Source: Clostridia bacterium (GTDB taxonomy: Bacteria; Bacillota; Clostridia; Oscillospirales; CAG-272). Taken from it: a stretch of 61,011 bases of DNA. This document shows positions 51,125 to 59,724 of this stretch, piece by piece. The notes below the pieces were generated by a model. It was not told the DNA's origin and did no database searches. It worked only from the letters and a program-made list of their open reading frames with translations. The stretch covers positions 1-61,011 of the forward strand of contig JAQYLJ010000052.1 of NCBI GenBank assembly GCA_028720145.1, read 5' to 3'. Every line of letters starts with the position of its first letter. The stretch's first letter is position 1. Both the position numbers and the translations under genes were made by a program.

Positions 51125-51826
51125 ATGTGCGAATACGCGATGAGCAGTCATGTCGCAGGCATGACGCAGGTTGCCAAAGGACCGAAACACGGTCCCGCCC
51201 CCATTCCCGAAGAGGGGAAGTGGGTTGAGGCAAAACAGATTACCGACATCTCCGCATACACCCACGGCATCGGCTGGTGCGCTCCCCAACAGGGCGCGTG
51301 CAAACTCTCTCTGAATGTCAAGAACGGGATTATCGAGGAAGCGCTGGTCGAGACCATCGGTTGCTCGGGTATGACCCACTCGGCAGCGATGGCGGCAGAA
51401 ATTCTGCCCGGAAAGACGTTGCTCGAAGCGCTAAACACCGACCTCGTGTGCGACGCGATCAACACCGCGATGAGAGAACTCTTCCTCCAGATCGTCTACG
51501 GGCGTAGCCAGTCCGCTTTCTCCGAGGGCGGTCTCGTCATCGGCGCGGGTCTTGAAGACCTCGGGAAGGGGACCCGCTCCATGGTCGGTACCATGTACGG
51601 CACCAAGGAGAAGGGCGTCCGCTACCTCGAAATGACCGAAGGCTACTGCACCAGAATGGCGCTGGATGCCGACGATCAGGTGATCGGCTATGAGTTTGTC
51701 TCTCTCGGGAAGATGACCGACCTTGTCAAGGGCGGTATGGAACCCAACGAGGCGTATGAGAAATCCAAGGGTCATTACGGTCGGTTTGATGAAGCCGTCA
51801 GATACATTGACCCCCGCAAGGACTAA
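51125..51826 (+). CDS. NifU/IscU-like iron-sulfur scaffold family protein
   Basis: A 233-residue protein of the NifU-N/IscU-like family found in anaerobes. Candidate ligands are Cys52 and Cys59 (GWCAPQQGACKLSL) and Cys80 (TIGCSGMTHS), three conserved Cys as in the scaffold fold; the N- and C-terminal extensions are not typical of IscU. AGAAGGAGAA precedes the ATG. It is followed 17 bases on by the GGGtGRT gene. The pairing is conserved in many anaerobes; a joint role is not established, so the scaffold function is inferred from the family only. Confidence 0.8.
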   Translation: MCEYAMSSHVAGMTQVAKGPKHGPAPIPEEGKWVEAKQITDISAYTHGIGWCAPQQGACKLSLNVKNGIIEEALVETIGCSGMTHSAAMAAEILPGKTLLEALNTDLVCDAINTAMRELFLQIVYGRSQSAFSEGGLVIGAGLEDLGKGTRSMVGTMYGTKEKGVRYLEMTEGYCTRMALDADDQVIGYEFVSLGKMTDLVKGGMEPNEAYEKSKGHYGRFDEAVRYIDPRKD

Positions 51827-51843
51827 GAAGGAGGATTTGACGA

Positions 51844-52845
51844 ATGGCAACTTTTGAAGGTTACGAGAGACGCGAGGCGAAGATCCTCGCCGCTCTGAAA
51901 GAATACGGCATTTCCTCGATTGACGAATGCAAAGAGATCACCCTCGCGAAGGGCATCGATGTGGACGCGATCGTCCGCTCCACTCAGCCCATCTGCTTTG
52001 AGAACGCGGTTTGGGCATACACCGTCGGCGCCGCGATCGCCATCAAATCCGGCTGCACGAAAGCGGCTGATGCCGCCGCCGCCATCGGGATCGGTCTCCA
52101 GAGCTTCTGCATCCCCGGCTCTGTCGCCGAGAACCGCAAAGTCGGTCTCGGACACGGGAACCTCGGGAAGATGCTCCTCTCCGAGGACACCGAGTGCTTC
52201 TGCTTCCTCGCGGGTCACGAGTCCTTCGCCGCCGCCGAGGGTGCGATCAAAATCGCTCTGAACGCGAACAAAGTGCGTAAGAACCCCCTGCGCGTGATTC
52301 TGAACGGTCTCGGCAAAGATGCGGCGTTCATCATCTCCCGCATCAACGGCTTCACCTACTGCGAGACCGAGTTTGACCCCTACACCGAGACGGTCAAGGT
52401 GGTCAAAGAGGTGCCGTATTCCAAGGGTCCTCGCGCCGATGTCAAGTGCTACGGCGCGGACAATGTCCCCGAGGGTGTGGCTATCATGAAACTCGAGAAA
52501 GTCGGCGTTTCCATCACCGGTAACTCGACCAACCCGACGCGCTTCCAGCACCCCGTCGCCGGCACCTATAAGAAATGGTGTGTCGAGAACGGCGTGAAGT
52601 ACTTCTCTGTCGCATCGGGCGGCGGTACGGGTCGTACCCTGCATCCCGATAACATGGCGGCAGGTCCGTCCAGCTACGGCATGACCGACACCATGGGCAG
52701 AATGCACTCCGACGCCCAGTTCGCCGGTTCCTCCTCGGTGCCCGCCCATGTGGAAATGATGGGTCTCATCGGCATGGGGAACAACCCGATGGTCGGCGCG
52801 ACCGTCGCTGTCGCCGTTGCCGTCGAAGAAGCGGCAAAGAAGTAA
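51844..52845 (+). CDS. GGGtGRT family protein (function unknown)
   Basis: A 333-residue protein named for its conserved glycine-rich motif, here ASGGGTGRTLHP (about 258-269). It is almost always found beside a NifU-like protein. There is no membrane segment. Gly-rich segments and Cys residues at FCIPGS and ECFCFLAGHES suggest a cofactor or metal site. No function is known to me. AGGAGG precedes the ATG and a strong terminator ends the operon. Confidence 0.85.
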   Translation: MATFEGYERREAKILAALKEYGISSIDECKEITLAKGIDVDAIVRSTQPICFENAVWAYTVGAAIAIKSGCTKAADAAAAIGIGLQSFCIPGSVAENRKVGLGHGNLGKMLLSEDTECFCFLAGHESFAAAEGAIKIALNANKVRKNPLRVILNGLGKDAAFIISRINGFTYCETEFDPYTETVKVVKEVPYSKGPRADVKCYGADNVPEGVAIMKLEKVGVSITGNSTNPTRFQHPVAGTYKKWCVENGVKYFSVASGGGTGRTLHPDNMAAGPSSYGMTDTMGRMHSDAQFAGSSSVPAHVEMMGLIGMGNNPMVGATVAVAVAVEEAAKK

Positions 52846-52874
52846 TCGCCCCCGATTACCCGCTCAAAATTTCA

Positions 52875-52908
52875 GACTCTCGAACCTCGGTTCGGGAGTC
52901 CTTTTTTC
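52875..52908 (+). terminator. Terminator of the pduL operon
   Basis: GACTCTCGAACC (52875-52886) pairs with GGTTCGGGAGTC (52889-52900), then CTTTTTTCTT. Nothing further is seen in 52909-53184 apart from an AT-rich stretch likely to hold the next promoter. Confidence 0.88.
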
Positions 52909-53184
52909 TTATTGCTTTTGTCCGCACCTCGTTCTCGCAATTCTCCCGCCACGCGCGGAATGTGTCGGCGGAATAGAGCGTCAGACAGTTGTGTGGAAAG
53001 TTGTGCAAAACCGTTGCACTGTCCAAATTATCTAATTTTGCGGTAATATTTTTGTGTATTCCGCGCGGAATGGGAAATTATCGGCGCATTTTTTTCTGTT
53101 CTTTTTCCCATAGAAAAACGGACAGACGCGTGATAGAATACTATTGAAATCCATAACCCACCAAAAAAGAAAGGATTTTCCGCT

Positions 53185-53841
53185 ATGGTTTTCTCAACGC
53201 ATGATAAAACAGTCCGCATGGTCGAGTTCGCCGTTCTGACGGCGCTCACCGTCATTTTGCAGTTGCTCTGCTCGGTTCTGACCTTCGGGCAGATTTCCAT
53301 CACGCTTTCGCTCGTCCCTGTCGTGATCGGTGCGGCGCTCTTTGGTCCCGGAGGCGGCGCGATTCTCGGATTCATCCTCGGTGCCGTCAACTTCATTTCG
53401 AGTTTCTTTAACCCCGTACTCCTGTTCCTCTTTCAGGCATCGCCCGTCGCGTATATCATCACCTGTTTCGGGAAGACCGTACTTGCAGGGGTTGTGGCGG
53501 GACTTCTGTACCGTGCATTCCGTGAGAAGCATCGTTATATCGGCGTGACCCTTGCCGCCCTCTCCGCACCCATCGTCAATACCGGTGTGTTCTTCCTCAT
53601 GATGATTGCGTTCTTCCAAAAGGCGCTCGTCGAACTCTTCTCGCTTGAGGCAGGCAGTGTCGCCGCCTTTGTCATTACCGCGTTCATCGGCGTCAACTTC
53701 CTCGTGGAGTTCGGGCTGAATGTCGTCCTGTGCCCCGCCATCGCGCGCATCATCGATGTGGTGCGCCATACGGCGAAGAAGAATGCACGGGAAGAAGTGC
53801 CCGCGGATGCCGAAAACGAGGACGGGGAAGAGGACGCTTAA
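53185..53841 (+). CDS. ECF transporter S component
   Basis: A 218-residue membrane protein with about six hydrophobic segments, of the energy-coupling-factor substrate-binding (S) family. The N-terminal helix has AVLTALTVILQLL, the typical S-component start that contacts the T subunit, and the FGPGGGAILGFILGAV turn resembles vitamin-type S components. No ECF A/A'/T genes are nearby, so it must share a module encoded elsewhere. The acidic C-terminal tail (about 195-218) is unusual. The vitamin is unknown. Confidence 0.85.
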   Translation: MVFSTHDKTVRMVEFAVLTALTVILQLLCSVLTFGQISITLSLVPVVIGAALFGPGGGAILGFILGAVNFISSFFNPVLLFLFQASPVAYIITCFGKTVLAGVVAGLLYRAFREKHRYIGVTLAALSAPIVNTGVFFLMMIAFFQKALVELFSLEAGSVAAFVITAFIGVNFLVEFGLNVVLCPAIARIIDVVRHTAKKNAREEVPADAENEDGEEDA

Positions 53842-53986
53842 AGAGCGCCGAAACCCGTTTTCGGACAACCGCCGCCTTGATCGGTTGCGCGGGGGTCAAA
53901 ATTGCCCCTGAAAACCGCAAAAAAACGGACATTTTCCCGCCGCATGTATCTTTTACAAAAAAACACGATATTTGTCGTACTTTTGT

Positions 53987-54015
53987 TTGACAATACGGTT
54001 CTTTCATGCTAAAAT
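53987..54015 (+). promoter_or_regulatory. Promoter of the small membrane protein
   Basis: TTGACA (53987-53992) and TAAAAT (54010-54015), 17-base spacer. Confidence 0.85.
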
Positions 54016-54051
54016 GAGCATAGAATTTCATGAAAGGAGATCGGAATCATC

Positions 54052-54273
54052 ATGGCAGGGAAATCTGATTACTTTGGGCTCAGCTGGCTTGTTAGCCTGA
54101 TTTTGGCTATCATCCCGATTACCGCTTGGGTTTGCGGCGTTGTGACGCGCATCCAGGAAGGGAAGATCGTCGCGGGGATCATTCGTATCTTCCTCGGCGG
54201 GTGGATTCTTTGGGTTGCGGACCTGATTTGCATGATCCTCAACAAGAAGATCTTCCGTCTGCTCAACATTTGA
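54052..54273 (+). CDS. Small two-helix membrane protein
   Basis: A 73-residue protein with two hydrophobic segments (about 11-31 and 40-62) joined by a polar loop (VVTRIQEGKIVAG). It has its own consensus promoter, an AAAGGAG site and a strong terminator, so it is a real single-gene unit. Its size recalls small stress-related membrane proteins, but no family is recognised. Confidence 0.75.
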   Translation: MAGKSDYFGLSWLVSLILAIIPITAWVCGVVTRIQEGKIVAGIIRIFLGGWILWVADLICMILNKKIFRLLNI

Positions 54274-54285
54274 TTTGAGCGACAT

Positions 54286-54315
54286 AAAAAGCGTTGCCCT
54301 CGGGCAACGCTTTTT
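54286..54315 (+). terminator. Terminator after the small membrane protein
   Basis: A long stem of AAAAAGCGTTGCCC with GGGCAACGCTTTTT around 54286-54315. Confidence 0.9.
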
Positions 54316-54354
54316 ATCTTTTTTTCGGGGAATGCTTTTTGCCGAATCTCTATC

Positions 54355-54394
54355 AAAGAGGAGCCGTAAACACGGCTCCTCTTTCCTGTTTTTT
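54355..54394. terminator. Second hairpin in the convergent gap
   Basis: A 13-bp stem (54355-54367 with 54372-54384), AAAC loop, then CCTGTTTTTT on the plus strand. It lies between the small membrane gene and dinB, which converge, and probably backs up the first terminator. Confidence 0.7.
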
Positions 54395-54478
54395 CGTTTT
54401 TCTGCTTTGGCAAAACGATTCCGATAGGGCATGGTGAATCTACTGTCAAGGATTGCGCTTCCCTTGACAATTCGTTTT

Positions 54479-55732
54479 TTACGAGCCCCCGAAACTGCGT
54501 CCCGCGTTCGGCAGGGTGGGGACAAACGGACGGAGAATCCTCGTCTTCTCGTTCAGAAGGAGCGAGGCGGGATAGATGGCGTACTTGCCATAGCGGCAGG
54601 TGATGTCGTCCATCGCGGTTTCGAGGTCTTCCTGCCGCTGTCCTGCGCGCGGGTCACGGAACATATCGATTTGGTCGCCCTCGCGGGTCGGCGAGAGGCG
54701 GGTCGCCCGAATCGTGAAAGCACGGAGGGGGAGTTCCAATTTGTACTTCGCGCGGAAGAGGGCGAACCCCTCTTTCGCGAGTTCTTTCCCGCTTTGGGTC
54801 TTGGCGGAGAGTACCGCGTCAAATTGCTTCACCGTAAGGGCGCGGTCTTTCACCGCGATTTGCACCCCGCCCGCCCAGAATCCTTGTGCGCGGAGCTGTC
54901 GCCCGATCTCCTGTGCGAGTTCGAGGAAGATGCGGAAAATCTCTTCTTCGTCGGTGACATCCGCCGAACAGGTGATGCCGTGCCCGATGCTCTTGGGCGC
55001 GACGCTCTCTTGAAAATCCGCGACGCGGGAGTTGTCGCGCCCGTCCGCGAACGCGCGGAGCATGACCCCGTTCTTGCCGAGTAGATGTCGAATCAGCCCC
55101 TCGTCGGCGCGCGCGAGGTCGCCGATGGTGTGGATGGCGTAGCGGTGCAGACGCGCAGCGGTAGAACGCCCGACAAAGAGTAAGTCTTCGACAGGTAGCC
55201 GCCATACCATCGTCTTGTAGTTCTCTCGGGTGACGAGGGTGACGGCATCGGGCTTCTTCATATCCGACGCGAGTTTCGCGAACACCTTGTTGAAAGACAC
55301 CCCCACCGAGACGGTCAACCCCAGTTCCCGCGAGACGGTCTCGCGAATCTCATCGGCGAGGGCGAGAGGGCTCTCATAGCGGAAGATGCCGTCGGTCATG
55401 TCGAGCCAGTTCTCGTCGAGACCAAACGGCTCGACAAAGTTCGTGTAGCGCAGATAAATCTTCTTCGCAAGTCCCGAGAACAGCGCATAGTAACGGTAGC
55501 GCGGCGGGACGAGAATGAGGTCGGGACAGAGTTTCTTCGCCTCTCCGTTGGTCATCCCCGTCTTGACCCCCGCCTGCTTGGCGAGTTCCGACTTGGCGAG
55601 GACGATGCCGTGCCGCTCTTTCTCGGAGCCGCAGACCGCGACCGCCCGCCCGCGGAGCGCGGGGTTCAATACCGTCTCGACCGAGGCGAAAAACGAGTTG
55701 AGGTCGACATGTAAAATGACGCGATCGGGCAT
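54479..55732 (-). CDS. dinB: Y-family DNA polymerase IV
   Basis: A 417-residue translesion polymerase. The N-terminal catalytic motif ILHVDLNSFFASVE (about 5-18) and the acidic pair in GLDENWLDMTDG (about 102-113, in place of the usual SIDEAFLD) hold the metals; the VSVGVSFNKVFAKLASDMKKP segment (part, about 145-165) and the little-finger domain follow. ATG 55732 has AAAGGAG 8 bases upstream. It is the last gene of the lexA operon and so SOS-controlled. The changed DEAF motif makes it closer to a UvrX/ImpB-type branch. Confidence 0.9.
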   Translation of the reverse strand: MPDRVILHVDLNSFFASVETVLNPALRGRAVAVCGSEKERHGIVLAKSELAKQAGVKTGMTNGEAKKLCPDLILVPPRYRYYALFSGLAKKIYLRYTNFVEPFGLDENWLDMTDGIFRYESPLALADEIRETVSRELGLTVSVGVSFNKVFAKLASDMKKPDAVTLVTRENYKTMVWRLPVEDLLFVGRSTAARLHRYAIHTIGDLARADEGLIRHLLGKNGVMLRAFADGRDNSRVADFQESVAPKSIGHGITCSADVTDEEEIFRIFLELAQEIGRQLRAQGFWAGGVQIAVKDRALTVKQFDAVLSAKTQSGKELAKEGFALFRAKYKLELPLRAFTIRATRLSPTREGDQIDMFRDPRAGQRQEDLETAMDDITCRYGKYAIYPASLLLNEKTRILRPFVPTLPNAGRSFGGS

Positions 55733-55769
55733 CCCCGCGCTCCTTTCCGAGGTGCCGTCGCGCCTCTTG

Positions 55770-56024
55770 TTATTCGGTCTCTTTGATGGAGAACCAACAG
55801 CCGGTGTCCGGCTCATAATAGATTTTCTTGTGGGCACCGCCGATTAAAACGAGAAATTCGATGGGCGCGATACACGCCACGACCTGCGGGCAGAACCGCT
55901 TATGCGAGAGCACCCGCTCGATTTCATAGGTCTCGCCGCCAAATTCCAGACGGCGGGGCAGGAGACGACCGTCGGGCGTGAAGAGAACCTCCACCGCCAG
56001 CGCCATACGCCGATATTGCTTCAT
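55770..56024 (-). CDS. 84-residue protein between lexA and dinB
   Basis: An 84-residue beta-rich protein (RRLEFGGETYEIERVLSHKR; HKKIYYEPDTGCWF) starting with an ATGA overlap on lexA and an AAGGAG site. In many Firmicutes a small YolD-like protein accompanies the SOS-type Y-family polymerase, so this may be a partner of the polymerase. I see no sequence proof that it is YolD. It lies in an operon with lexA and dinB. Confidence 0.75.
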   Translation of the reverse strand: MKQYRRMALAVEVLFTPDGRLLPRRLEFGGETYEIERVLSHKRFCPQVVACIAPIEFLVLIGGAHKKIYYEPDTGCWFSIKETE

Positions 56025-56623
56025 GTTAGCTCCTTAATCACGCGGAGCGCGACCCCCTGTATCAGGGCATCCCGCACATAGAGATCGCTCATGGCGGTAT
56101 TCTCGGGGTGGAGACGAATCCGATGCTTCTCGGGTTCGGGGTAATAGCGTTTCAGTGTGGCTTCCTCCCCAATCAGCACCACGGCGATCTGCCCCGGCTC
56201 CGCCGTCGCCTGCTCTCTCACCAGTACGAGGTCGCCCGGCGTGATGCCCACATCGACCATGGATTCCCCCTTGGCGCGGAGCAGATAGCAGTTCCCGTTC
56301 CCCACGAGTGCGCGGGGCAGGCGCAGATAGGACTCGATGTGTTCCTCCGCGTAGCTCGGCAGTCCGCAGGCGACCTCTCCGAGCAGTGCCACGGTCACGA
56401 GGTCGGACGAGGTCTTTTCGCTCATATCGGTCGTGATGACACCTCCTGCGTAAGAGATTTCTCCCGCCTCTCCGAGCGCCACCAAATGCCGCTGTACGGT
56501 GGGGCGGGGGATGCCCGTCCCCGCGGCGATGGCGCGGATGGAGGGGGTCTCTCCCGTCTCCCACTCGTATCGCTTAATATAGGTGAGGATGCGGCGGGAG
56601 GTCTCCCGATTCTTCTCTCTCAT
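56021..56623 (-). CDS. lexA: LexA-type SOS repressor
   Basis: A 200-residue LexA-family protein. The winged HTH covers residues 1-62 (SIRAIAAGTGIPRPTVQRHL). The C-terminal S24 peptidase domain has the cleavage site in GEVACGLP (Cys86-Gly87, instead of the usual Ala-Gly), the nucleophile Ser121 (GESMVDVG) and the general base Lys158 (ATLKRYY). RecA-stimulated self-cleavage would induce the operon. The start at 56623 has GGAGG 7 bases upstream. It is first in lexA-small gene-dinB; a palindrome at its promoter is the likely operator. Confidence 0.88.
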   Translation of the reverse strand: MREKNRETSRRILTYIKRYEWETGETPSIRAIAAGTGIPRPTVQRHLVALGEAGEISYAGGVITTDMSEKTSSDLVTVALLGEVACGLPSYAEEHIESYLRLPRALVGNGNCYLLRAKGESMVDVGITPGDLVLVREQATAEPGQIAVVLIGEEATLKRYYPEPEKHRIRLHPENTAMSDLYVRDALIQGVALRVIKELT

Positions 56624-56637
56624 AGTAAACCTCCTAT

Positions 56638-56656
56638 ATGAGACACTCCGTCTCAT
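56638..56656 (-). promoter_or_regulatory. Probable LexA operator
   Basis: A perfect inverted repeat ATGAGAC-N5-GTCTCAT lies between the -10 box and the lexA start, where a repressor would block transcription. It is not the GAAC-N4-GTTC box of Bacillus nor the E. coli CTGT-N8-ACAG box. Confidence 0.65.
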
Positions 56657-56666
56657 TTACGAGGAT

Positions 56667-56695
56667 AGTATACCACGCGTTTTCGCGTTTGTCAA
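56667..56695 (-). promoter_or_regulatory. Promoter of the lexA operon
   Basis: Minus-strand TTGACA (56690-56695) and TATACT (56667-56672), 17-base spacer. Confidence 0.88.
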
Positions 56696-56764
56696 GCGGG
56701 GGAAAAGAAATCGGGGGTCTTTCTTTACTTTTTTTCGATTGCGTGTTATACTAATACAAATGAC

Positions 56765-56842
56765 ATGGCTCGCCCAGGGAAGGCGAGGGGGATGCGACCT
56801 AACGTGGCGGGGATAGCGAGAACCGCCCGAGTCGCACGGGAA
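56765..56842 (+). promoter_or_regulatory. Structured leader upstream of the Nudix gene
   Basis: A 5' leader of about 90 bases follows a TTTACT-N17-TATACT promoter (about 56726-56754). Two strong hairpins are visible: CTCGCC/GGCGAG (about 56768-56786) and a two-part stem, TGCGAC/GTCGCA (about 56792-56835) enclosing GGCGG/CCGCC. There is no T-run, so it could act on translation. It matches no riboswitch class I know. Confidence 0.45.
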
Positions 56843-56853
56843 TGGAGAATCTG

Positions 56854-57603
56854 ATGACGGACGAAAAAACACGGACGCTCCTCGGCTGGCTCGGGAAGAT
56901 CGTGACGGTGCATTTGGATGCGGAGCAGACACCCGGGCAGTCTTTGAGACGCGGGCACCTCACCACGACCCCGAACGACGGGAAGGGAAAAATCTCGGTC
57001 TATTTGATGGAATGTTCCCCGGTGGGAGAGTCCTATACGGGCAGAGTGGTTTCGGTCATGCGTGCGTTTCGCGGCGACGGGGACTGTCTGATTGTCTCTC
57101 CGGTGGGGAAAGAACAGTATGAGCCGTGGATTCGCGCGGCGGTCGGAGGGATGCAGTCGGTCGAGGACACCCGCTTTTTCTGTCTCTATGAGAAGTCCTG
57201 CGGCGTGATTCCGTATCGCTTCCGCGATGGGCATCTCGAATATCTGGCGCTCTATCAGAGCGGCTCGGGGACATGGAGTTTCCCGAAAGGGCATATGGAA
57301 CTCGGGGAGGACGAACTCGAAACCGCGCGGCGCGAGGCGTATGAGGAGATCGGGGTATCGCTCACCATTCCGCGGGATTTTCGATGCGAGATTTCCTATT
57401 CGGTGCATAACCGCCGCTCCAAGAAGAAAGTGGTGCTGTACGCCGTCCCGTTCGACGGGGAAGTGACTTTGCGCGCAGGCGAGATCGAGGACGCCAAATG
57501 GCTCCCGCGCAGCGAGATTCAAAAACTCTTCGGGCATCGGGAACTCCGCGGGATTTTCAACCGACTCGAAAAGACCGTGACCCCGACCCCCTCCGACAAA
57601 TAG
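56854..57603 (+). CDS. Nudix hydrolase with pyrophosphatase-like N-terminal domain
   Basis: A 249-residue protein. The N-terminal part (about 8-100) resembles family I inorganic pyrophosphatase in spacing and words (LGKIVTVHLD; YTGRVVSVMRAF; LIVSPVGKEQYE), but the catalytic Asp of its DxxD core is not seen (KISVYLME), so this part is probably inactive. The C-terminal Nudix domain (about 110-245) has an intact Nudix box, GHMELGEDE then TARREAYEEIGV (near 146-168). It likely hydrolyses a nucleotide or dinucleotide. ATG 56854 is chosen for GGAG 6 bases upstream; ATG 56842 is the alternative. Confidence 0.82.
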   Translation: MTDEKTRTLLGWLGKIVTVHLDAEQTPGQSLRRGHLTTTPNDGKGKISVYLMECSPVGESYTGRVVSVMRAFRGDGDCLIVSPVGKEQYEPWIRAAVGGMQSVEDTRFFCLYEKSCGVIPYRFRDGHLEYLALYQSGSGTWSFPKGHMELGEDELETARREAYEEIGVSLTIPRDFRCEISYSVHNRRSKKKVVLYAVPFDGEVTLRAGEIEDAKWLPRSEIQKLFGHRELRGIFNRLEKTVTPTPSDK

Positions 57604-57671
57604 TCGGAGACGCTCGCCGAATATCCGATTGACACCCGAATTTTTCTCGGGATTTTCACTCAAAAGAAGAA

Positions 57672-57706
57672 GGCGGAGCCGCATTTGCGGCTCCGCCCCG
57701 TTTTTT
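57672..57706. terminator. Terminator between convergent Nudix and sbcC-like genes
   Basis: An 11-bp stem (57672-57682 with 57687-57697), loop ATTT, followed by CCGTTTTTT. Confidence 0.88.
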
Positions 57707-57744
57707 ATTCTGCTTTTCGGAATCGAGAAAATCCCGCCCCCGCG

Positions 57745-59724
57745 TCAGGGTTTCGCGCGGCTGGTGTGACAGCAGATGTAGAGAATCTGCCGCTCGCCCG
57801 CGATGCGAGAGAGGAGCGCCATCGCGTATTTCACCTTCTCGTCGTCCAGATTGATGAACGGGTCGTCGAGGATAAGAAAAGGTTTCTTCCCGCCGAAGAG
57901 CGCGTCCGAGATGGCGAACCGCAGACAGAGTGCGACGAGGTCGCGCCCCCCGCGCGAGAGCGCCTCCGAGGGTTTTGTCTGCCCGAAGCGGGAAATGTTC
58001 ACCGCGAAGTCGGGGGTGACGGTGTAGGTCTCCGCCGCGTACTCGTCGGAGGTCGGCGCATCGGTCTGCTCGCCCGTCAGGAGTTGCATGTAATGGCGGA
58101 AATGCAGTTGAATCTCGCCGAGATAGCGGGTGGTCAGGTTCGCGTGTGCGGCCTTTAAGAAGTCGGATGCCGCGAGGATGGTATCGAGGCTCGCCTGATA
58201 CTCCCGCCGCTTGGCTTCCAGGGAGGAAATCTCCTGCGCGCGGGCGGTGTAGGCACCCGCGTCCGCCGTATAGCGGGCGACCTCGCGCTCACAGGCGTTT
58301 TGCTCGGCGCGCAGACGGTCGACCTCTTTTTGGATTTCTTCTTCTTTTCGGCGGAGTTCCTCTTCTCCGTCGTTTGTCCCGCGCGGGGCGGTCAGTTCGG
58401 GGTGTGACAGACGGAACGACTCATATTGGCTCTTCGCCTGTTCCTCGTCGTGCACCGCCATGCGGTATTCTTCCACCTTTTCGCGGATTGCCCAAAGCCG
58501 TTTTTCGCACCCCTCGCTCGGGGTGTTGCCCGGGACGGCAGGGTAGGCGGAGAGGAAAGACGCGATCTCGCCCGTGATGCGGTCAAAGTCCTCACGGTCG
58601 GCTTTCGCCCGTGCGATTTCATCGGTGCGTTTTCTCTTCAGATAGGAGAGCAGAACCCCGCCTCCGATGAAGAGCACTCCCAGGACAGAGCCGAGAATGG
58701 GGAAGACGAGATGAAGTTTGTGGAGGAGAATCCCCACGGGAATCAGAAGCACCCCTGCGATAAAGAGCAGAATGGGGAGGAGCGCGGGATATTTCATCTC
58801 GGGGACGACCGGCGTTTTCTTATCGCGGAGTGCCCCTGCGTTGCGAATCATCTCGTCGGTCTTTTGCAGAGTCGGCGGATTTCCGGCGAGCAGGGTGATA
58901 CAGGCGGCGGTGTGCTCTCTCGCTCCCCGATAGGTTTCGGCAAGTTCGGCGGCATGCGCCGAGAGTGCGCGGGCAGAGCGCGCGGCGATGGATGCCTCGG
59001 TCTGCTGTCGCAGGGTGCGGAGCTCGAGCTCTTTGTCCGCACACGCCTTCGCGTACTGCTTGCTTTTCTGATTCAGCGTGCTCACCTGCGTGAGCGCTTC
59101 CTCGCTCCGCGCGAGGTCGTCGCGCAGACGGGCGAGCTTTTGGTCGATATCGTAAATCGCACCGCGCCCACCCTGTACGCGGTAGTATTTCCGCCGCTTG
59201 TCGAGGCGGTCAATGGCAATCTTGAAGTCCGAGAGGTCCTGCATATCCACCAGTTTTGCCTGAATGCCGGTGTAGTCTCCGTTCGCCTCGGCGGTGAGTT
59301 TCTCGGAAATGTAGGTCGACTTCTCATACCCGACGGCATCGATGCCGAAGAGTTCCTCGCCGAGTTTGGCGGTGAAAGCCGAAGAGGGGGCACCCGTCAC
59401 CCCGTCAAAAAGACGGAAGGTGTCGTCCGACTCCTTTTGCCCGAAAGTGCGCTCCACGCGGTAGCGCGCCCCGTCGTCGGTCTCGAAGGTCAGAGAGCCG
59501 CCGCAGAGCCCGCCCTGCCACGGTAAGAACCGCTGACGCTCGTTCTGCGAGAGGTTCTGCGACCGGGAGGAGCCGAGACCGTAAAGCATCGCCTTGATGA
59601 ACCAGGCGAAGGTGCTCTTGCCCCATCCGTTCTTCTCGCATAAGACATTCATGCCGTTGCCGAAGTGATAGAAGAACGAGGAGAGCCGTCCGAAATTCTC
59701 AATGTAACATTCGATGAGTTTCAT
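57745..59724 (-). CDS. SbcC/YhaN-like AAA ATPase with central membrane segments
   Basis: A 659-residue SMC-like ATPase. The Walker A motif is EKNGWGKST (about 31-39; the first Gly is Glu), there are coiled-coil arms (about 150-290 and 370-540), and Walker B is FLILDDPFINLD (about 614-625) with the ABC-type signature ALSRGGRDLVAL before it. Two hydrophobic segments (about 305-350) interrupt the coiled coil, as in B. subtilis YhaN, so it is membrane-tethered. It is the ATPase partner of the SbcD-like nuclease, whose stop overlaps its start (ATGA). Confidence 0.88.
   Translation of the reverse strand: MKLIECYIENFGRLSSFFYHFGNGMNVLCEKNGWGKSTFAWFIKAMLYGLGSSRSQNLSQNERQRFLPWQGGLCGGSLTFETDDGARYRVERTFGQKESDDTFRLFDGVTGAPSSAFTAKLGEELFGIDAVGYEKSTYISEKLTAEANGDYTGIQAKLVDMQDLSDFKIAIDRLDKRRKYYRVQGGRGAIYDIDQKLARLRDDLARSEEALTQVSTLNQKSKQYAKACADKELELRTLRQQTEASIAARSARALSAHAAELAETYRGAREHTAACITLLAGNPPTLQKTDEMIRNAGALRDKKTPVVPEMKYPALLPILLFIAGVLLIPVGILLHKLHLVFPILGSVLGVLFIGGGVLLSYLKRKRTDEIARAKADREDFDRITGEIASFLSAYPAVPGNTPSEGCEKRLWAIREKVEEYRMAVHDEEQAKSQYESFRLSHPELTAPRGTNDGEEELRRKEEEIQKEVDRLRAEQNACEREVARYTADAGAYTARAQEISSLEAKRREYQASLDTILAASDFLKAAHANLTTRYLGEIQLHFRHYMQLLTGEQTDAPTSDEYAAETYTVTPDFAVNISRFGQTKPSEALSRGGRDLVALCLRFAISDALFGGKKPFLILDDPFINLDDEKVKYAMALLSRIAGERQILYICCHTSRAKP

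Noticed and set aside
50537..52845. PduL as part of a bacterial microcompartment
   Set aside because: No shell proteins, no targeting extension and no pdu/eut/grp genes nearby.
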